From Galeopsis tetrahit (Eukaryota; Streptophyta; Magnoliopsida; Lamiales; Lamiaceae), in the NCBI GenBank assembly GCA_963675135.1, contig OY776132.1, positions 992,001 through 1,056,000 of the forward strand: a stretch of 64,000 nt of DNA, written 5' to 3'. Shown piece by piece: positions 30,010-41,474 of the stretch (position 1 is the stretch's first letter; each line of letters opens with the position of its first letter). The notes under the pieces are model-generated. The model saw only the letters and a program-made list of their open reading frames with translations. It ran no database searches and was not told the DNA's origin. A program made the translations under genes and the position numbers.

Positions 30010-32340
30010 ACTAAGGGCATGTTTGATAGCTAAGACTGATTATTCAAGATTAGGATGATAACTAAACTTTATAAATTTTAAAGCATAATCCACCCTTAAT
30101 CTAAGTAATCAAACAATCAATAAAAATGATATATAGTTAATCTAGATTTTAAATTAAAGTGTTTTAGGTTTAATAATTTTTTTCCCGAAAAAGTGCACGT
30201 TGAAAAAGTGTATTTTGAAAAATGTTAATCAAAAGTGTATTATCATATTAAAAACATAATATTACTAACAAGTACATGTCTGTAATATATCATTATCGAA
30301 AATTGTTAAAAAATGCAAGTCAATGCAATTAAAAAACACAACAAAAAAATATTAACAAAAGAAAAGTAAAGTTAACTCCATTTCTAATATACATCCAAAC
30401 TCCGAATCCCTAATTAATTTATAGACCACAATAAAATTCTTCAAACAACGAGAATCTATTGATGAGATAACATTATTTCTTGATTAAGAATATAAATATT
30501 TGTTTAAAATAACTTAAATTTGTTCAACCATTAAAAATTTAAGTGTTTATTTAAATTAAATCTTTATTTGAATTTTTTAATATGTTGTGGGGAATGGTCT
30601 TTACGTTGATTTGTATAACATCAAAGAAGGGGACTAAGAGGGTTTAGAAAAAAATCTTAGTCTATGCCTAATTCATCCAAAACTTTTGATTTTTTTTTAA
30701 TTTACTACTTTAAAAATGTATTCAGCTAATGCCATAAGAATCAAGTATTTAAAAATAAATAAAATTCTAAAATAAGTGAATTTTGTATATTAAATAATAA
30801 TACTATTTGTATTTGTATTTTTTTTATTTAAATAAAATTGATGAAATATTCAATCAATGCAATATTCTTCTTTTTAGTGTATGTTTTTCTAAAATTCTAA
30901 AATTTTGTATTTAAGTATATATATATATATTTAACTATTTAAATAATAAGATTTTTGTTTTTCAAATTCAATTTATGCAATATTCATCATTTTAGTGTAT
31001 GTTTTTTCTGAATTATACTAACGTTTGTAAAAGTTAAATAAAAAAACTAGTATTTAACAATTTATTCAAAAATCTTACATGTTTCAACCCGGTAAATTGT
31101 CCTGTAATTAATGAACAGATTGTAACAATAAATCTATTGCTCAAATATTTGTCAAAAAAAATTACTCTCTGTCACCTACTTGTTGGCACAAAACTATTAT
31201 AAATTGTATTCGTTCCATACTTGATGACCAATTTTATCATTTTAGGTGTTCTATATTTAATGACACATACCTAAAATAGTAAAAACACTTTTAAACATTT
31301 TATTTAATAAAGTATCATTTTTGGTGTCCTATACTAAAATTACTACTTTTTAGTATAATAAAATAGTGACATTTATTGTAATATTGTGATGTTTTTTTAT
31401 TTTTTAAGTGAATTATTTAAAAACATTCTTTTCTATTTTAATCATGCATATAAAAGAGTATAATATGAAATTTTATTTGATCTATTGTTATTGTTCTTGA
31501 AAGATAATCACATGATGGTGTATATGGATATGATACATGCATCAAATGCTACGTACATTCCAAGTTACAAGTTCATAGTAATATTATAAAATAATGATAT
31601 TAAGTGTATTCACCACATGACTATTTCAAATTAATACATGCATGCATATTTTATCAAATAAATTCTGATTTTCGAGTTGGAAATTTATTTTTTGGGGAAA
31701 GGATGTAACACCTTTGCCATTTTCAAGTTAGTTATTTGAAAAATGTATTTAAATATTTATTTTCTTTAATATTAAATAAAAGATTTAATGTGATTTAAAA
31801 AAAAAATATACATTATTCTTATTTTTCTCAAAAATTTATGTATATAAGTGTACATAATATAAATATAGATCCATTATCTTTATCTATGTAATTATTTCAA
31901 AATTTGATGTGATCTTCAATTTATATTTTATCGCGAAAAAAGCAGATTGATTGATTCTACTCAAACTTTTTCCAAATCTCTTATACCCATGAATTTCATA
32001 AATTTTATATAATTATTATAGAAATAAGATTTAATAATATATAGTTATACGTAAATAATTTTGGTATGAATTAATAGTTTTATATTATTTCCTTACTTGA
32101 TTTTTACCAAGTTGAGTTATGTTAATCTTTTTCATAATTAAACATGATTTTCTTTAAAATATTAGAAAAATCAAGTAATTCATCCATTTTATTTATTAAA
32201 AAAAATCCCTATGACCGTATAAATTCATTTCGAAATTAATTTCAAATTATTATAGACAATAAGATTTACAAAGAAATATTTTAGGTAAATCAAATCTTAG
32301 AATTTTCACGATAGATTCATATAACTTTTCTCTCAAGAAA
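30010..32340. other. Very AT-rich intergenic region
   Basis: More than 2 kb of AT-rich DNA upstream of the MAM33-type gene. No genes, paired element ends or tandem arrays could be supported. Confidence 0.45.
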
Positions 32341-32406
32341 CAAAGAAAGCACGCATAAAATATCTCTGGTTACAAAACCCTTGCAGATCTCCGTCAAAAC
32401 TCCACA

Positions 32407-34182
32407 ATGGCTCTGAACAATGCCAATCGCAGAGCAGCTTCAAGAGTTGTACCTTTGGTCACCGCCGGAAGTCAAAGGTACCTACACCACAGCCGGAGCT
32501 CTGCCGCCGTCAATCAGCCCCCACGCGAGCTCTTGCGGAGGCAATTTCCGTCGTTGCTCCACAGCTACTCCAAAATGTCAGAAGCCCATGAGTCACTCAT
32601 CAATGCCCTCGAATTCGAAATTAAGCATACCGTGGAGTCTCCAGGTGGCAAGGTGTTTCTTCATTCCTCTCACATGAATTGATTTTATAATTTGCTTTTA
32701 TTTACTACTATATGTTTTGTTTGTTTCCTATGGGTGTGTTCGTAAACAATTTTAGTTGATTAAAAGTGATTAAAATTGATTTTTGTAGTAAAATTGAAAG
32801 TAGATCGTGTTTTAAAAATAAGCACTTCTGATCAATTTTTTATATGTCGTGGTGTATTTCATACAAATCACTTTTTTATAATTTTACAAAAAACACACTT
32901 ATTAAATTTGAATAAATAATGGGTAAAAATAAAATATTATTTAAATTGTGAGGACAAAATTGTAAAATTAGTTAGTGTAATAATTAGAAGCACTTAGAAG
33001 TTGTGTTAGAAGCGAGCTTGACCAAAACTGCTTTTAAATAATTAATTTATTAACTTACTTGTGTTTACAAACACTTCAAAAGTGATTCTATTTAAAAAAG
33101 AAGTGCTTTTAAGCACATAGTTTTGTTTGCAAACACCCACTAAAAGTGATTCTATTTAAAAAATATTTAAAAAAGTACAAGCACATAGTTTTGTAACTGT
33201 TGAAAATGGTCACAAGATCTTCCACTTGTTTTTGGAGCTTTATTAGTTTGGTCAATCTTACTTTTGTCATAGAAAAATAGGGAATAATCGGGATATAATC
33301 AAATATTTTGATCAAACAACACTTCATTGTGAAATGAATGTTCAACATGTTGGTTTACACCTCTGGCGGTTTCTTGGTATTACCCTGCACTGTTAAGTTG
33401 AAACTTGAAGAATTCTTCAGTGTTGTAATGTAGTGTGATTAACTCATTTTAATTATTTTATAGGAAAATGCGGTTCCTCCGGAGGGCTTCTCCTTTGAAA
33501 TTGAAGACAGGTCTGGACAGAAGACTATAACTCTAACGAGAGAGTTTGAAGGAGAAACCATCAACATTGAAGTTCACATGCCTAGCCTCCGTACGGGTAA
33601 GGAGGACGATTATGATCAATCGAGTATACCACTTGTTGTCAGAGTCTCAAAAGGAAATGGACCCTCCTTGGAGTTTGGTTGCACTGCTTATCCAGATAAG
33701 ATTGCAATTGATAGCTTGTCCATCAAGGACCCTGAAAACTTCGACGATCAAATCGCATATGAAGGGCCTGATTTCGCGTGAGTTTTCATATAACATATTG
33801 TTCTTGGCTTATTTTTCTTAAAATTGGCCTTGTAAATCTACTAATTGCCTTGTTCAGTGACTGGTTTCTGATGGTAACCCGTCCATTAGTTGGACGAAAA
33901 AGTTGAATATGGTAGATTTACAGGTCTAAAAGTGGAAACAGCCAATATCAAACTGAAGTTCAATTATGGTGTTGCTTATGCTCTTTTTCTTTTGTATGCA
34001 CTTTACATTGGTGCAACAGGGATTTGGACTGGAATGTGCAGAAGGCTGTCCTCCTCAAGTACCTGAAGATCAGAGGAATCACACCAAAAACAACCAATTT
34101 CTTGCATGGGTACATGCTTAACAAACACACCAGGGAGTATATCACTTGGCTGAAGAAATTTAAGTGGTTTGTTGAGGCATAA
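32407..34182 (+). CDS. Mitochondrial glycoprotein family protein (MAM33/p32)
   Basis: Three exons (32407-32652, 33464-33777, 34020-34182) with GT/AG borders give 240 residues. Residues 1-50 are rich in Arg, Ala and Ser with few acids, as in a mitochondrial targeting peptide. The rest matches the MAM33/p32 (gC1qBP) fold: SLINALEFEIKH, an acidic strand region GFSFEIEDRSGQKTITLTRE, VPPEGF, FGCTAYPDKIAIDSLSI, and the C-terminal helices around LLKYLKIRGITPKTTNFLHG and YITWLKKFKWFVE. Family members form acidic doughnut-shaped trimers in the mitochondrial matrix. Introns 1 and 2 (811 and 242 bp) are AT-rich; phases are 0 and 2. The start ATG is the first in the exon and gives the targeting peptide. 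Nothing is broken. The exact paralogue cannot be named. Confidence 0.93.
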
Positions 34183-34249
34183 TTTGCAGAGATTGTAATA
34201 TACCTTTGGCAATGGATAGTTTGTTTCAAAATTCACAAGTAAAATTATT

Positions 34250-35090
34250 TAAATCCTCTACTACCCCTTACAAAAATGATAAAAATTGTGTTGTCTATAA
34301 CTCTATATCATGTTTATTTCAATATGAATATTATAGTTATTCATTTCGTCTCGCGATAAATCCACTTTTTTTTTAAAAAAATGGATTTAGTAAAGTGTGA
34401 GGTGAAATAAATGATGAGTAATTTTAATAGAGTTTATTGACATTAATAGCTAAAATTCAGCTCACTACTACAATTAAAGACACAAAAAAATTTAACAATT
34501 TAATTAAGTTAAAATTAAAACTTAAAAAACCTAATATGCCCTTTATAATTAAAACTTCTTTAGTATTTTAAACGTATTCCACAATGCTCGACAATCATTC
34601 CATTATTATAGTTACCTATTCTTTCAATTACATTCTTTCAAAAATCCATTTCCAATTCTCGACAATCATTCCGTCGCAATAACCTAGCCCCCCTCCCCCC
34701 TACACAAGCAATTTTCGTTGCATATATAAACCTTGCATTAATTGATTGTGTTGTTTAAAACAATGGTCGTAGGGCGCAATTATCGGAGTAAAGATTTTTC
34801 AGATTTTGATTATGAATTTAAAACTTAAAATAATGTTGACTAAATTAGAAATTTCAATGCTATTGAATGTAAGCGTATTTATGTTCAACTGTATTTCAAT
34901 TTGTCTTTAATTGTTACTTTATATTTAATTTGTATTAACTCTTAGTGGAGTGTCCTTAGGATTCTTAGGATCAATTTGTCTTTAATTGTTACTTCATATT
35001 TAATTTGTATTAACTCTCAGTGGAGTGTCCTTAGGATTCTTAGGATCCGCAGATGATTGGTAGGAAAGGTATGATGTATGATGGAATGAT
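34250..35090. other. Noncoding stretch downstream of the MAM33-type gene
   Basis: AT-rich, no gene. Contains a 75-bp tandem duplication (listed separately) and a C-run around 34690. Confidence 0.4.
34897..35046. repeat. 75-bp tandem duplication
   Basis: Copies at 34897-34971 and 34972-35046 begin CAATTTGTCTTTAATTG and end CCTTAGGATTCTTAGGAT, with only a couple of differences. Confidence 0.9.
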
Positions 35091-35091
35091 A

Positions 35092-35348
35092 CTCTCTCCG
35101 TCCCACAAAGATAGCCACATATTTATTTTTTAAATGTCCCCAATTATAGCCACATTTGCTCTTTTATTTTAGTATTAAATGCTTTATTGTCAATTTTACC
35201 CTTAATTTATAAGAGTAATTAATGCTTAGCAAATTTTGGAGTATTAGATTTTAAGGGCAAAATTGGCACATTAGCTCAATTTGACTGCATTTATTGATTT
35301 TTCTTAATCTGTGTGCAAAGTCAATGTGGTTATCTTTGTGGGACGGAG
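35092..35348. mobile_element. Stowaway-like MITE
   Basis: Ends CTCTCTCCGTCCCACAAAGA and TCTTTGTGGGACGGAG are inverted copies, with TA outside. Interior ATAGCCACAT / ATGTGGTTAT is also mirrored. Confidence 0.85.
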
Positions 35349-35553
35349 TATTAGGGTTGAATGAAATGAATTAAAAAATGGAATGATAATAGGAAATGAA
35401 TGAAATAAGAATGATAATTCTTATGATTGACATTGAGAAGGAATGAAAAAGATATTAATTATGTGATTCTAATCTCATGATTGGTATGCTACAATAAAAT
35501 GTAAAAAAAATTTAAAATTTATTTTAAATGACTAAATTATTATTGAACATGTA

Positions 35554-35856
35554 CTCCCTCCGTCCAATTTTATTATGTCCACTCCTCCAGGCACGAGTTT
35601 TAATGAATTTTGATTAGTTTATTCATAAAGTAGATAAGTTGGGGGTATGATAGGGTATTGTGGGGCCCATTTATAAATAAATGATTGTTTATGGATAAAG
35701 TGAATGGCAAAATAGGTAAATAAGTGATGGTAGGACTGTAGGAGGGTGGAGATAAAGTAGTATGAATAGTATTATTTCCAAAAAGGGTAGGGGCATAATA
35801 AAATTGGACAACCAACAAAAAAGAAAATTGAGAATAATGAAATTGGACGGAGGGAG
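35554..35856. mobile_element. Stowaway-like MITE
   Basis: Ends CTCCCTCCGTCCAATTT and AAATTGGACGGAGGGAG are inverted copies flanked by TA. A second AAATTGGACAACC lies just inside the right end. Confidence 0.9.
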
Positions 35857-36277
35857 TATTATTTTTAAAAAATATAAATTAATTAAAAACTATGTAAATT
35901 TTTAATAATTTCGTAAAACTTAAAATTCATACGAACTGGAGTATTATTTTTTACATATTTTTTATGTAAATTATTTTATATTTTATTATAAAGTTATTTT
36001 TTATCTTCAAATTATAATTAATTATTACATAATTTTAATTAATAAATAAATCAACTACAATTTTTTTTATATAAAACAAGTAAAGTAAATTATTAAAATA
36101 ATTAGAATTGAGAATAATTATGTAAATTTAAAAAATTAAATTAGTCAAAATAATTAAACATATCCTAAAATAACCTTTCATTAAAAGAAGAATGGAATAG
36201 GTAAAACTTGAATGAAAAGTTATCACTATTCTTAAATAACCTTTCGACATGACTCTCTCTCTCTCTGAGTTTTTGCC

Positions 36278-37345
36278 ATGGAAAACAAATGGCCTCCATA
36301 CGAAAACTGTATTCAATACGAGTTAGGTGTGCTTGATCCATACTTGCAGAATTTCGATTTTGAACACTTTGAAGACGATGAAACGCGATATGAAACAGAT
36401 TCCTCCGACGAAGACGAAGAAAACCCTCTCCTTCGTCGTAGACGCAGTTACAAACCCAGCACGTTGAGGAAATTCGTTAAACAAGTGCGCGAAAGCAGGG
36501 TACGTACGCTCAATCGATTCATTGCTTATAATTGTTAATTCTTATAAATATTTATCAATTGTTAATGAATCGTGAGAAATAATTGTTGTGAATTTGGTTA
36601 GGGTTACGATTACGACGGTGAGTGGATTCCCAACTTTATGTGCAATCCTTTCTTTCTGTACAATGAAAAATACATCCGTAAACACGAAGAGTGGTTGAAT
36701 GTTGGAATACAACTAGCAATTAATCATATCAATTCCAAGGTATGATCTGCCTGCTTGCCTGCTTCTTAAGTTTTCTAATATAGATCATACTCCCTCCGTC
36801 TCGTAATTGTTTGCATCACTCTAGGGCACACAAACTAAGAAAAAATTGTAATATGTGGAGTGTTAAGGGTTAATTTTGTGAACTTTTATGAATAAAGTAG
36901 AGTGAATGATTGAATTTGGATTGAGGGTAAAAGTAATTGCATTTTGTGCATTGTGTAAATATGTGAATATTGTGATGGTGTGGTTAATAAAAAGTTTTAT
37001 TTTTTTGTGGAATGCAAACAATTGTGAAACAGAGGGAGAAACTAATTATGTAGAAGTATATAATAATTCATGAAACATTGTTTGTTAATTTGTGTACTGC
37101 AGACAGGGAAGGTTTACAAACATGTGGACACCTTGAAGTGGGTGTCTGCCCACAGCAACAATGTAGAGCTTTTAACATTTACTGCCAAAGTAATTGCTGA
37201 TAAAGAAGTCGACGCCGAGACTTTTTTAGCAGCGGTGTATTTACCAGGGCGTGACGTTCAAAATTACGAGCTTCTAGAGTGTTTGCTTAAACCAGAAGGT
37301 CCTGCTCCATGGGCTTATCAAGAATCCCGTCATGTTTGTGTCTAG
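36278..37345 (+). CDS. Cystatin-like domain protein, paralogue A
   Basis: Three exons (36278-36499, 36602-36739, 37103-37345; both introns phase 0) give 200 residues. Residues 1-74: MENKWPPYE start, an acidic stretch (EDDETRYETDSSDEDEE) and a basic RRRRSYKPSTLRKFVKQVRE segment. Residues 75-200 look like the plant cystatin/monellin fold: a helix-like LNVGIQLAINHINSK, then YKHVDTLKWVSAHSNNVELL and TFTAKVIA strands, and a C-terminal ELLECLLKPEGPAPW. The inhibitory QxVxG loop of true phytocystatins is replaced by NNVEL, so protease inhibition is unlikely. It is the shorter member of a tandem pair with 38726-40496, and exon borders are the same. Function unknown; the acidic-basic head could suit nuclear location, but that is a guess. 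Intron 2 holds a MITE. Confidence 0.8.
36790..37038. mobile_element. Stowaway-like MITE in intron 2 of cystatin-like gene A
   Basis: CTCCCTCCGTCTCGTAATTG at the left, CAATTGTGAAACAGAGGGAG at the right. Paralogue B lacks it at the same intron, so it inserted after the gene duplication or was lost from B. Confidence 0.8.
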
Positions 37346-38725
37346 TTTTCTGAAGTTTTGGTGTGGTTGTGTTTAATGGACAGCCTTGTTTATTTTATGT
37401 GTGTGTGTTCTGACGAAGCATAATCGTCGTTTGAGTCTCGATCTATGCACTTGTTTTTAGTTGTTAAAGTTTATGATTCCATTAATTTCTTGATTATGAG
37501 CTACAGTATTGATGAATGTTGTTGGGTGTCTTGATAGTTGTTAAAGTTTGTTATTTAGCAACGGCGTCGGTGTATGCATCGGGAACGTCAAAAAAAATTA
37601 CAGTCTATTATTTTTACAGTTAATCTGATTTTTTTACATCCACTAATATTTACTTACACACCACCGTCGTGTTGTAGGATTACAAAAAAATGTAGATTTT
37701 TTTTTGGTAAGTTTGTTAAGTTGAGTTGAAATCACGATAAATTGTTAAGTTGAGTTGAATTGAAATCACGAGAAATAACCAGAAGATAACACCACTGTTA
37801 AGGTTAGTAATGCGTAAAAAAATGATGCACAATTGGATTAATAACCTCTTGCTAGATTGTTGCAAATTTTGTCTTTTTCGATCACTTTGACACCTGCAAG
37901 GCTGTAAAAGCACGTCGAAGAAATTTTTGTCTCAAAATTAAAATAGGGGTGCAATTAGCCCAATCAAACTCATCTTCAGTTCCATGACTGTTTGCACACT
38001 TTTCTTATTCATTTTTTTTATTCACAAAATTTATATCTCAAACTAACTTTAACACAATTTTCTTATTCACAAAATTTATATCTCAAACCAACTTAACACA
38101 ATTTTCTTATTCACAAAATTTATTTGCACACTTTTCTTATTCATCTTTTTTTATTCACAAAATTTATATCTCAAAGTAACTTTAACACAATTTTCTTATT
38201 CACAAAATTTATATCTCAAACTAACTTAACACAATTTTCTTATTCACAAAATTTATATCTCAAACTCGCTTAAGATTTTTTTGCGTACCAAACTAATGTT
38301 CATTTACATTAATATATTATAGGTAACGATATTTTATTTATGTTAATAATTATTTTATTTTGAATATATTGTCAAAGATATGATTTTAATCACATACTTA
38401 TTCTCACAATTATTTACATATTTACACAAAATGTAATTATTTTTACATTAATATATTACAGGTAATAATATTTTATTTATGTTAATTATTATTTTATTTT
38501 GAATATATTGTCAAAGATACTATTTTGATGTAGTACCTATTCTCACAATTATTTACATATTTACACCAAATATAATTACTTTGACGTGAATTTTTAGGTT
38601 AATTAAAGTACGGGCCAACATATATATGGAAAGATTAAACCCTAATTTATGAGTAATACAAAATAATGAAATATCCCTAATATATACTAGCGTCTCCCTC
38701 ACTCTTTCAGTCTTGGAGTTTTGCC
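37346..38725. repeat. Intergenic region with tandem repeats (37985-38580)
   Basis: From 37985 to 38270 a unit of about 43 bp with TTTTCTTATTCACAAAATTT and ATATCTCAAACTAACTT(T)AACACAA recurs about six times. From about 38304 to 38580 a ~134-bp unit (TTACATTAATATATTA ... ATTATTTACATATTTACAC) occurs twice. The first part, 37346-37980, is the 3' flank of gene A with no repeats noticed. Confidence 0.75.
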
Positions 38726-40496
38726 ATGGAAAACGAATGGCCTCCATACGAAGAGTGTGTTCAATACAAGTTAGGTTTGCTTGGTCCATACTTGCAGAAT
38801 TTCGCTTGGGAACACGATGATGGCGATGAAACGCAATATGAATATCAAATGGAACACGATTCCTCTCACAAAGTTGAAATCGAAGACGATTCCGAATCCT
38901 CTGATGAAGACGAAGACGAAGTCGATTCCTCTCACAAAGTCGAAATCGAAGTCGATTCCTCTCACGGAATCGAAGACGAAGTCGATTCCTCTCACAAAGT
39001 CGAAATCGAAGTCGATTCCTCTGACGAAGAGGGAGAAGACTGGGCCTTTCCCCCTCGTTTTCGTAAATTCAGTTACAAACCCAGCACCTTGAGGAAATTC
39101 GTTAAACAAGTGCGCGAAAGCAGGGTACGTACGCTCAATCGATTCATTGCTTAGAATTATTAATTCTTATAAATATTTATCAATTGTTAATGAATCGGAA
39201 AGGGATTATAGTCTGTTCCTATAAATTTTGATTGTTAATGAATCGGGAAGGGATTACAGTCTATTCCTGAGTAATAATTGTTGTGAATTTGGTTAGTTAA
39301 TGAATCGGGAAGGGATTATAGTATGTTCTTGAGTAATAATTGTTGTGAATTTGGTTAGTTAATGAATCGGGAAGGGATTATATATAGTCTGTTCCTGAGT
39401 AATAATTGTTGTGAATTTGGTTAGTTAATGAATCGGGAGGGATTATATATAGTCTGTTCCTGAGTAATAATTGTTGTGAATTTGGTTAGTTAATGAATAT
39501 AGTCTGTTCTTGAGTAATAATTGTTGTGAATTTGGTTAGTTAATGAATCGGGAAGGGATTATAGTCTGTTCTTGAGTAATAATTGTTGTGAATTTGGTTA
39601 GTTAATGAATCAGGAAGGGATTATAGTCTGTTCCTGAGTAATAATTGTTGTGAATTTGGTTAGTTAATGAATCGGGAAGGGATTATAGTCTGTTCCTGAA
39701 TAATAATTGTTGTGAATTTGGTTAGTTAATGAATCGGGAAGGGATTATAGTCTGTTCTTGAGTAATAATTGTTGTGAATTTGGTTAGTTAATGAATCGGG
39801 AAGGGATTATAGTCTGTTCTTGAGTAATAATTGTTGTGAATTTGGTTAGTTAATGAATCGGGAAGGGATTATAGTCTGTTCTTGAGTAATAATTGTTGTG
39901 AATTTGGTTAGTTAATGAATCGGGAAGGGATAATAGTCTGTTCCAGAGTAATAATTGTTGTGAATTTGGTTAGTTAATGAATCGGGAAGGGATTATAGAC
40001 GTTCTTGAGTAATAATTGTTGTGAATTTGGTTAGGGTTACGATGTCTATGTGGATGGGCTTCCCCACTTTATGTGCAATCGTTTCTTTCCATTCAATGAA
40101 TATGACATGCTCAACCAAAAAGACTTGGTGAATGCTGGAGTAGAACTAGCAATTAAGAAAATCAATTCCAAGGTATGATTTGCCTGCCTGCTTCTTAAGT
40201 TTTCTAATATAGATCATTCTATTGTTAGCTAATTCATGAAACAATGTTTACTAATTTGTGTTCAACTGTAGACAGGGAAGGTTTACAAGCATGTGGACAC
40301 CTTGGCGTTTGTCTTCTGCAATCGTGTTTTCCTTTTAACATTTACTGCCAAAGTAATTGCTGACGAAGAAGTTGACGCTGAGACTTTTTTAGCAACGGTG
40401 TATTCAGCAGGATGTTCTTTTAAAAAATTCAAGCTTCTAGAGTGTTTGCTTAAACCAGAAGGTCCTGCTCCATGGTCTTATGTCGATCGCCCTTAA
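38726..40496 (+). CDS. Cystatin-like domain protein, paralogue B (expanded)
   Basis: Exons 38726-39124, 40035-40172 and 40272-40496 (introns phase 0) give 253 residues. Start MENEWPPYEECVQYKLG and the SYKPSTLRKFVKQVRESR end of exon 1 match paralogue A, but about 59 extra residues lie between them: repeats of VDSSHKVEIEV and VDSSHGIEDEV in a highly acidic stretch (residues 45-105). Exons 2 and 3 encode the cystatin-like part (VELAIKKINSK, LLTFTAKVIADEEVDAETFL, LLECLLKPEGPAPW). The QxVxG loop is absent here too. Two oddities: intron 1 is filled by a ~62-bp tandem array, and a 43-bp duplication at the end of exon 3 brings in an early stop. No internal frame damage, so the gene may still be active. 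Function unknown. Confidence 0.78.
38851..39035. repeat. Coding tandem repeat in exon 1 of paralogue B
   Basis: The word GATTCCTCTCACAAAGT(T/C) with GAAATCGAA recurs about every 30-33 bp, in frame, encoding DSSHKVEIE-type repeats. Because units are multiples of three the frame is kept. Paralogue A has a single DSSDEDEE at this place. Confidence 0.85.
39190..40034. repeat. ~62-bp intronic tandem array carrying 3' splice-site copies
   Basis: About 13 copies of a unit TTAGTTAATGAATCGGGAAG, GGATTATAGTCTGTTCTTGA, GTAATAATTGTTGTGAATTTGG fill most of intron 1 of paralogue B. Copies differ by a few bases and small indels (two have TATATAG, one lacks the GGGATT part). Each unit ends GTGAATTTGGTTAG, the same as the true intron end GTGAATTTGGTTAG before exon 2 at 40035. 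Paralogue A has one copy at the same place (36564-36601). Confidence 0.92.
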
Positions 40497-40535
40497 ACCA
40501 GAAGGTCCTGCTCCATGGTCTTATGTCGATCGCCC
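40450..40535. repeat. 43-bp tandem duplication at the end of paralogue B coding sequence
   Basis: TTAAACCAGAAGGTCCTGCT...GTCGATCGCCC occurs at 40450-40492 and 40493-40535 without visible differences. Since 43 is not a multiple of three, the reading frame meets TAA at 40494-40496, at the start of copy two. Without it the frame would run four residues further to TAG at 40549-40551, the position matching the stop of gene A. Confidence 0.92.
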
Positions 40536-40569
40536 GTATTGCCCTGTCTAGTTTTTTCAAGTTTTGGTC

Positions 40570-40870
40570 TGGTTGTGTTGTGTTTAATGGACAAGCCTTA
40601 ACAAGGTTGGAGGGTTATATAGCCTGGCACAAAAATTAACATGTTTCATGGTTGAATATTTGTAGCTAAAATTAACTTCGTCAGTTCCTTTGATCTCTTA
40701 TAAAAATATTTAATATACAAAATTCACTTATTTTAGAATTTTATTTAATTTTAAACGTCGGACTATAGAGATTATTAAAGTTGTTCGGACATGTCTTTCA
40801 ATATTAATTTTGGGACATAGTGGACTTTCTTAGACCTCTTAAAGGAGGTGAACTAAGGGGTTTGAAAATT
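40570..40870. repeat. Dispersed repeat shared with 20560-20740 (inverse orientation)
   Basis: Contains ATTAACATGTTTCATGGTTG and GACCTCTTAAAGGAGGTGAA, the inverse of words at 20695-20730 and 20635-20665. Noncoding. Starts in the 3' flank of paralogue B. Confidence 0.65.
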
Positions 40871-40904
40871 TCATGGACGTCACCCAAAATACAGTCATGT
40901 GACT

Positions 40905-41285
40905 AGGGATGTAAGTGAGTCGAGATAACTTGTGAGCTCGAGCTACTTGAGTAGTTAACGAGTTCGAGCTCATAAATACTTGACTCGAAAGGCTCGTGAG
41001 CCTAATCGAGCTTTAACAATATTTACGATTTTGTCATTAATATATACTATATTTATATATAAGTAATCGAGCCGAGTCGAGTCGAGCTCGAGTTTATTTT
41101 AAAAAATATATATTTTACAATTAATTTTGAAAATTATAAATCGAGCCGAGCTCGAGTGTATCGAGTTTCTTATCGAGTCGAGCTCGGTCTTTAAAATTTT
41201 AAGCTCGGACGAGTTGAGTCGAGTTTCGAACATAACAATCGAGTCGAGTTTCTAGCTCAGCACTATTTGACTCGTTTACACCTTC
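40905..41285. mobile_element. Probable hAT-type MITE rich in CTCGAG words
   Basis: Left GGGATGTAAGTGAGTCGAG and right (inverse) GGTGTAAACGAGTCAAATAG are inverted copies, and the interior repeats GAGCTCGAG and GAGTCGAGTCGAGC. This is the pattern of a common plant hAT MITE type. No target duplication could be matched. A looser relative lies at 59080-59560. Confidence 0.55.
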
Positions 41286-41474
41286 TGTCGTCAGGATTGA
41301 CACGACGGGAGCCAACTGTGCAAATATTTTTTTCATGGATCATGCGTATTAGATTTAGTTGCTAAACATTGTAATAAAATAAATCAAATAAGAGAAATGA
41401 TCTCTAAAATGTGTGGTTGGTTACTTCAGAATCTCTACAATGAGTGAGAATAAACTTTTATCAACAGTTACAAA

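Noticed and set aside
37985..38270. A CRISPR-like array
   Set aside because: Repeats are contiguous AT-rich units without spacers, in a plant nuclear context.
38771..39109. Minus-strand and alternate-frame open frames over exon 1 of cystatin-like gene B
   Set aside because: The repeat unit length is a multiple of three, so all frames stay open; the plus-strand frame has the conserved flanks and splice borders.
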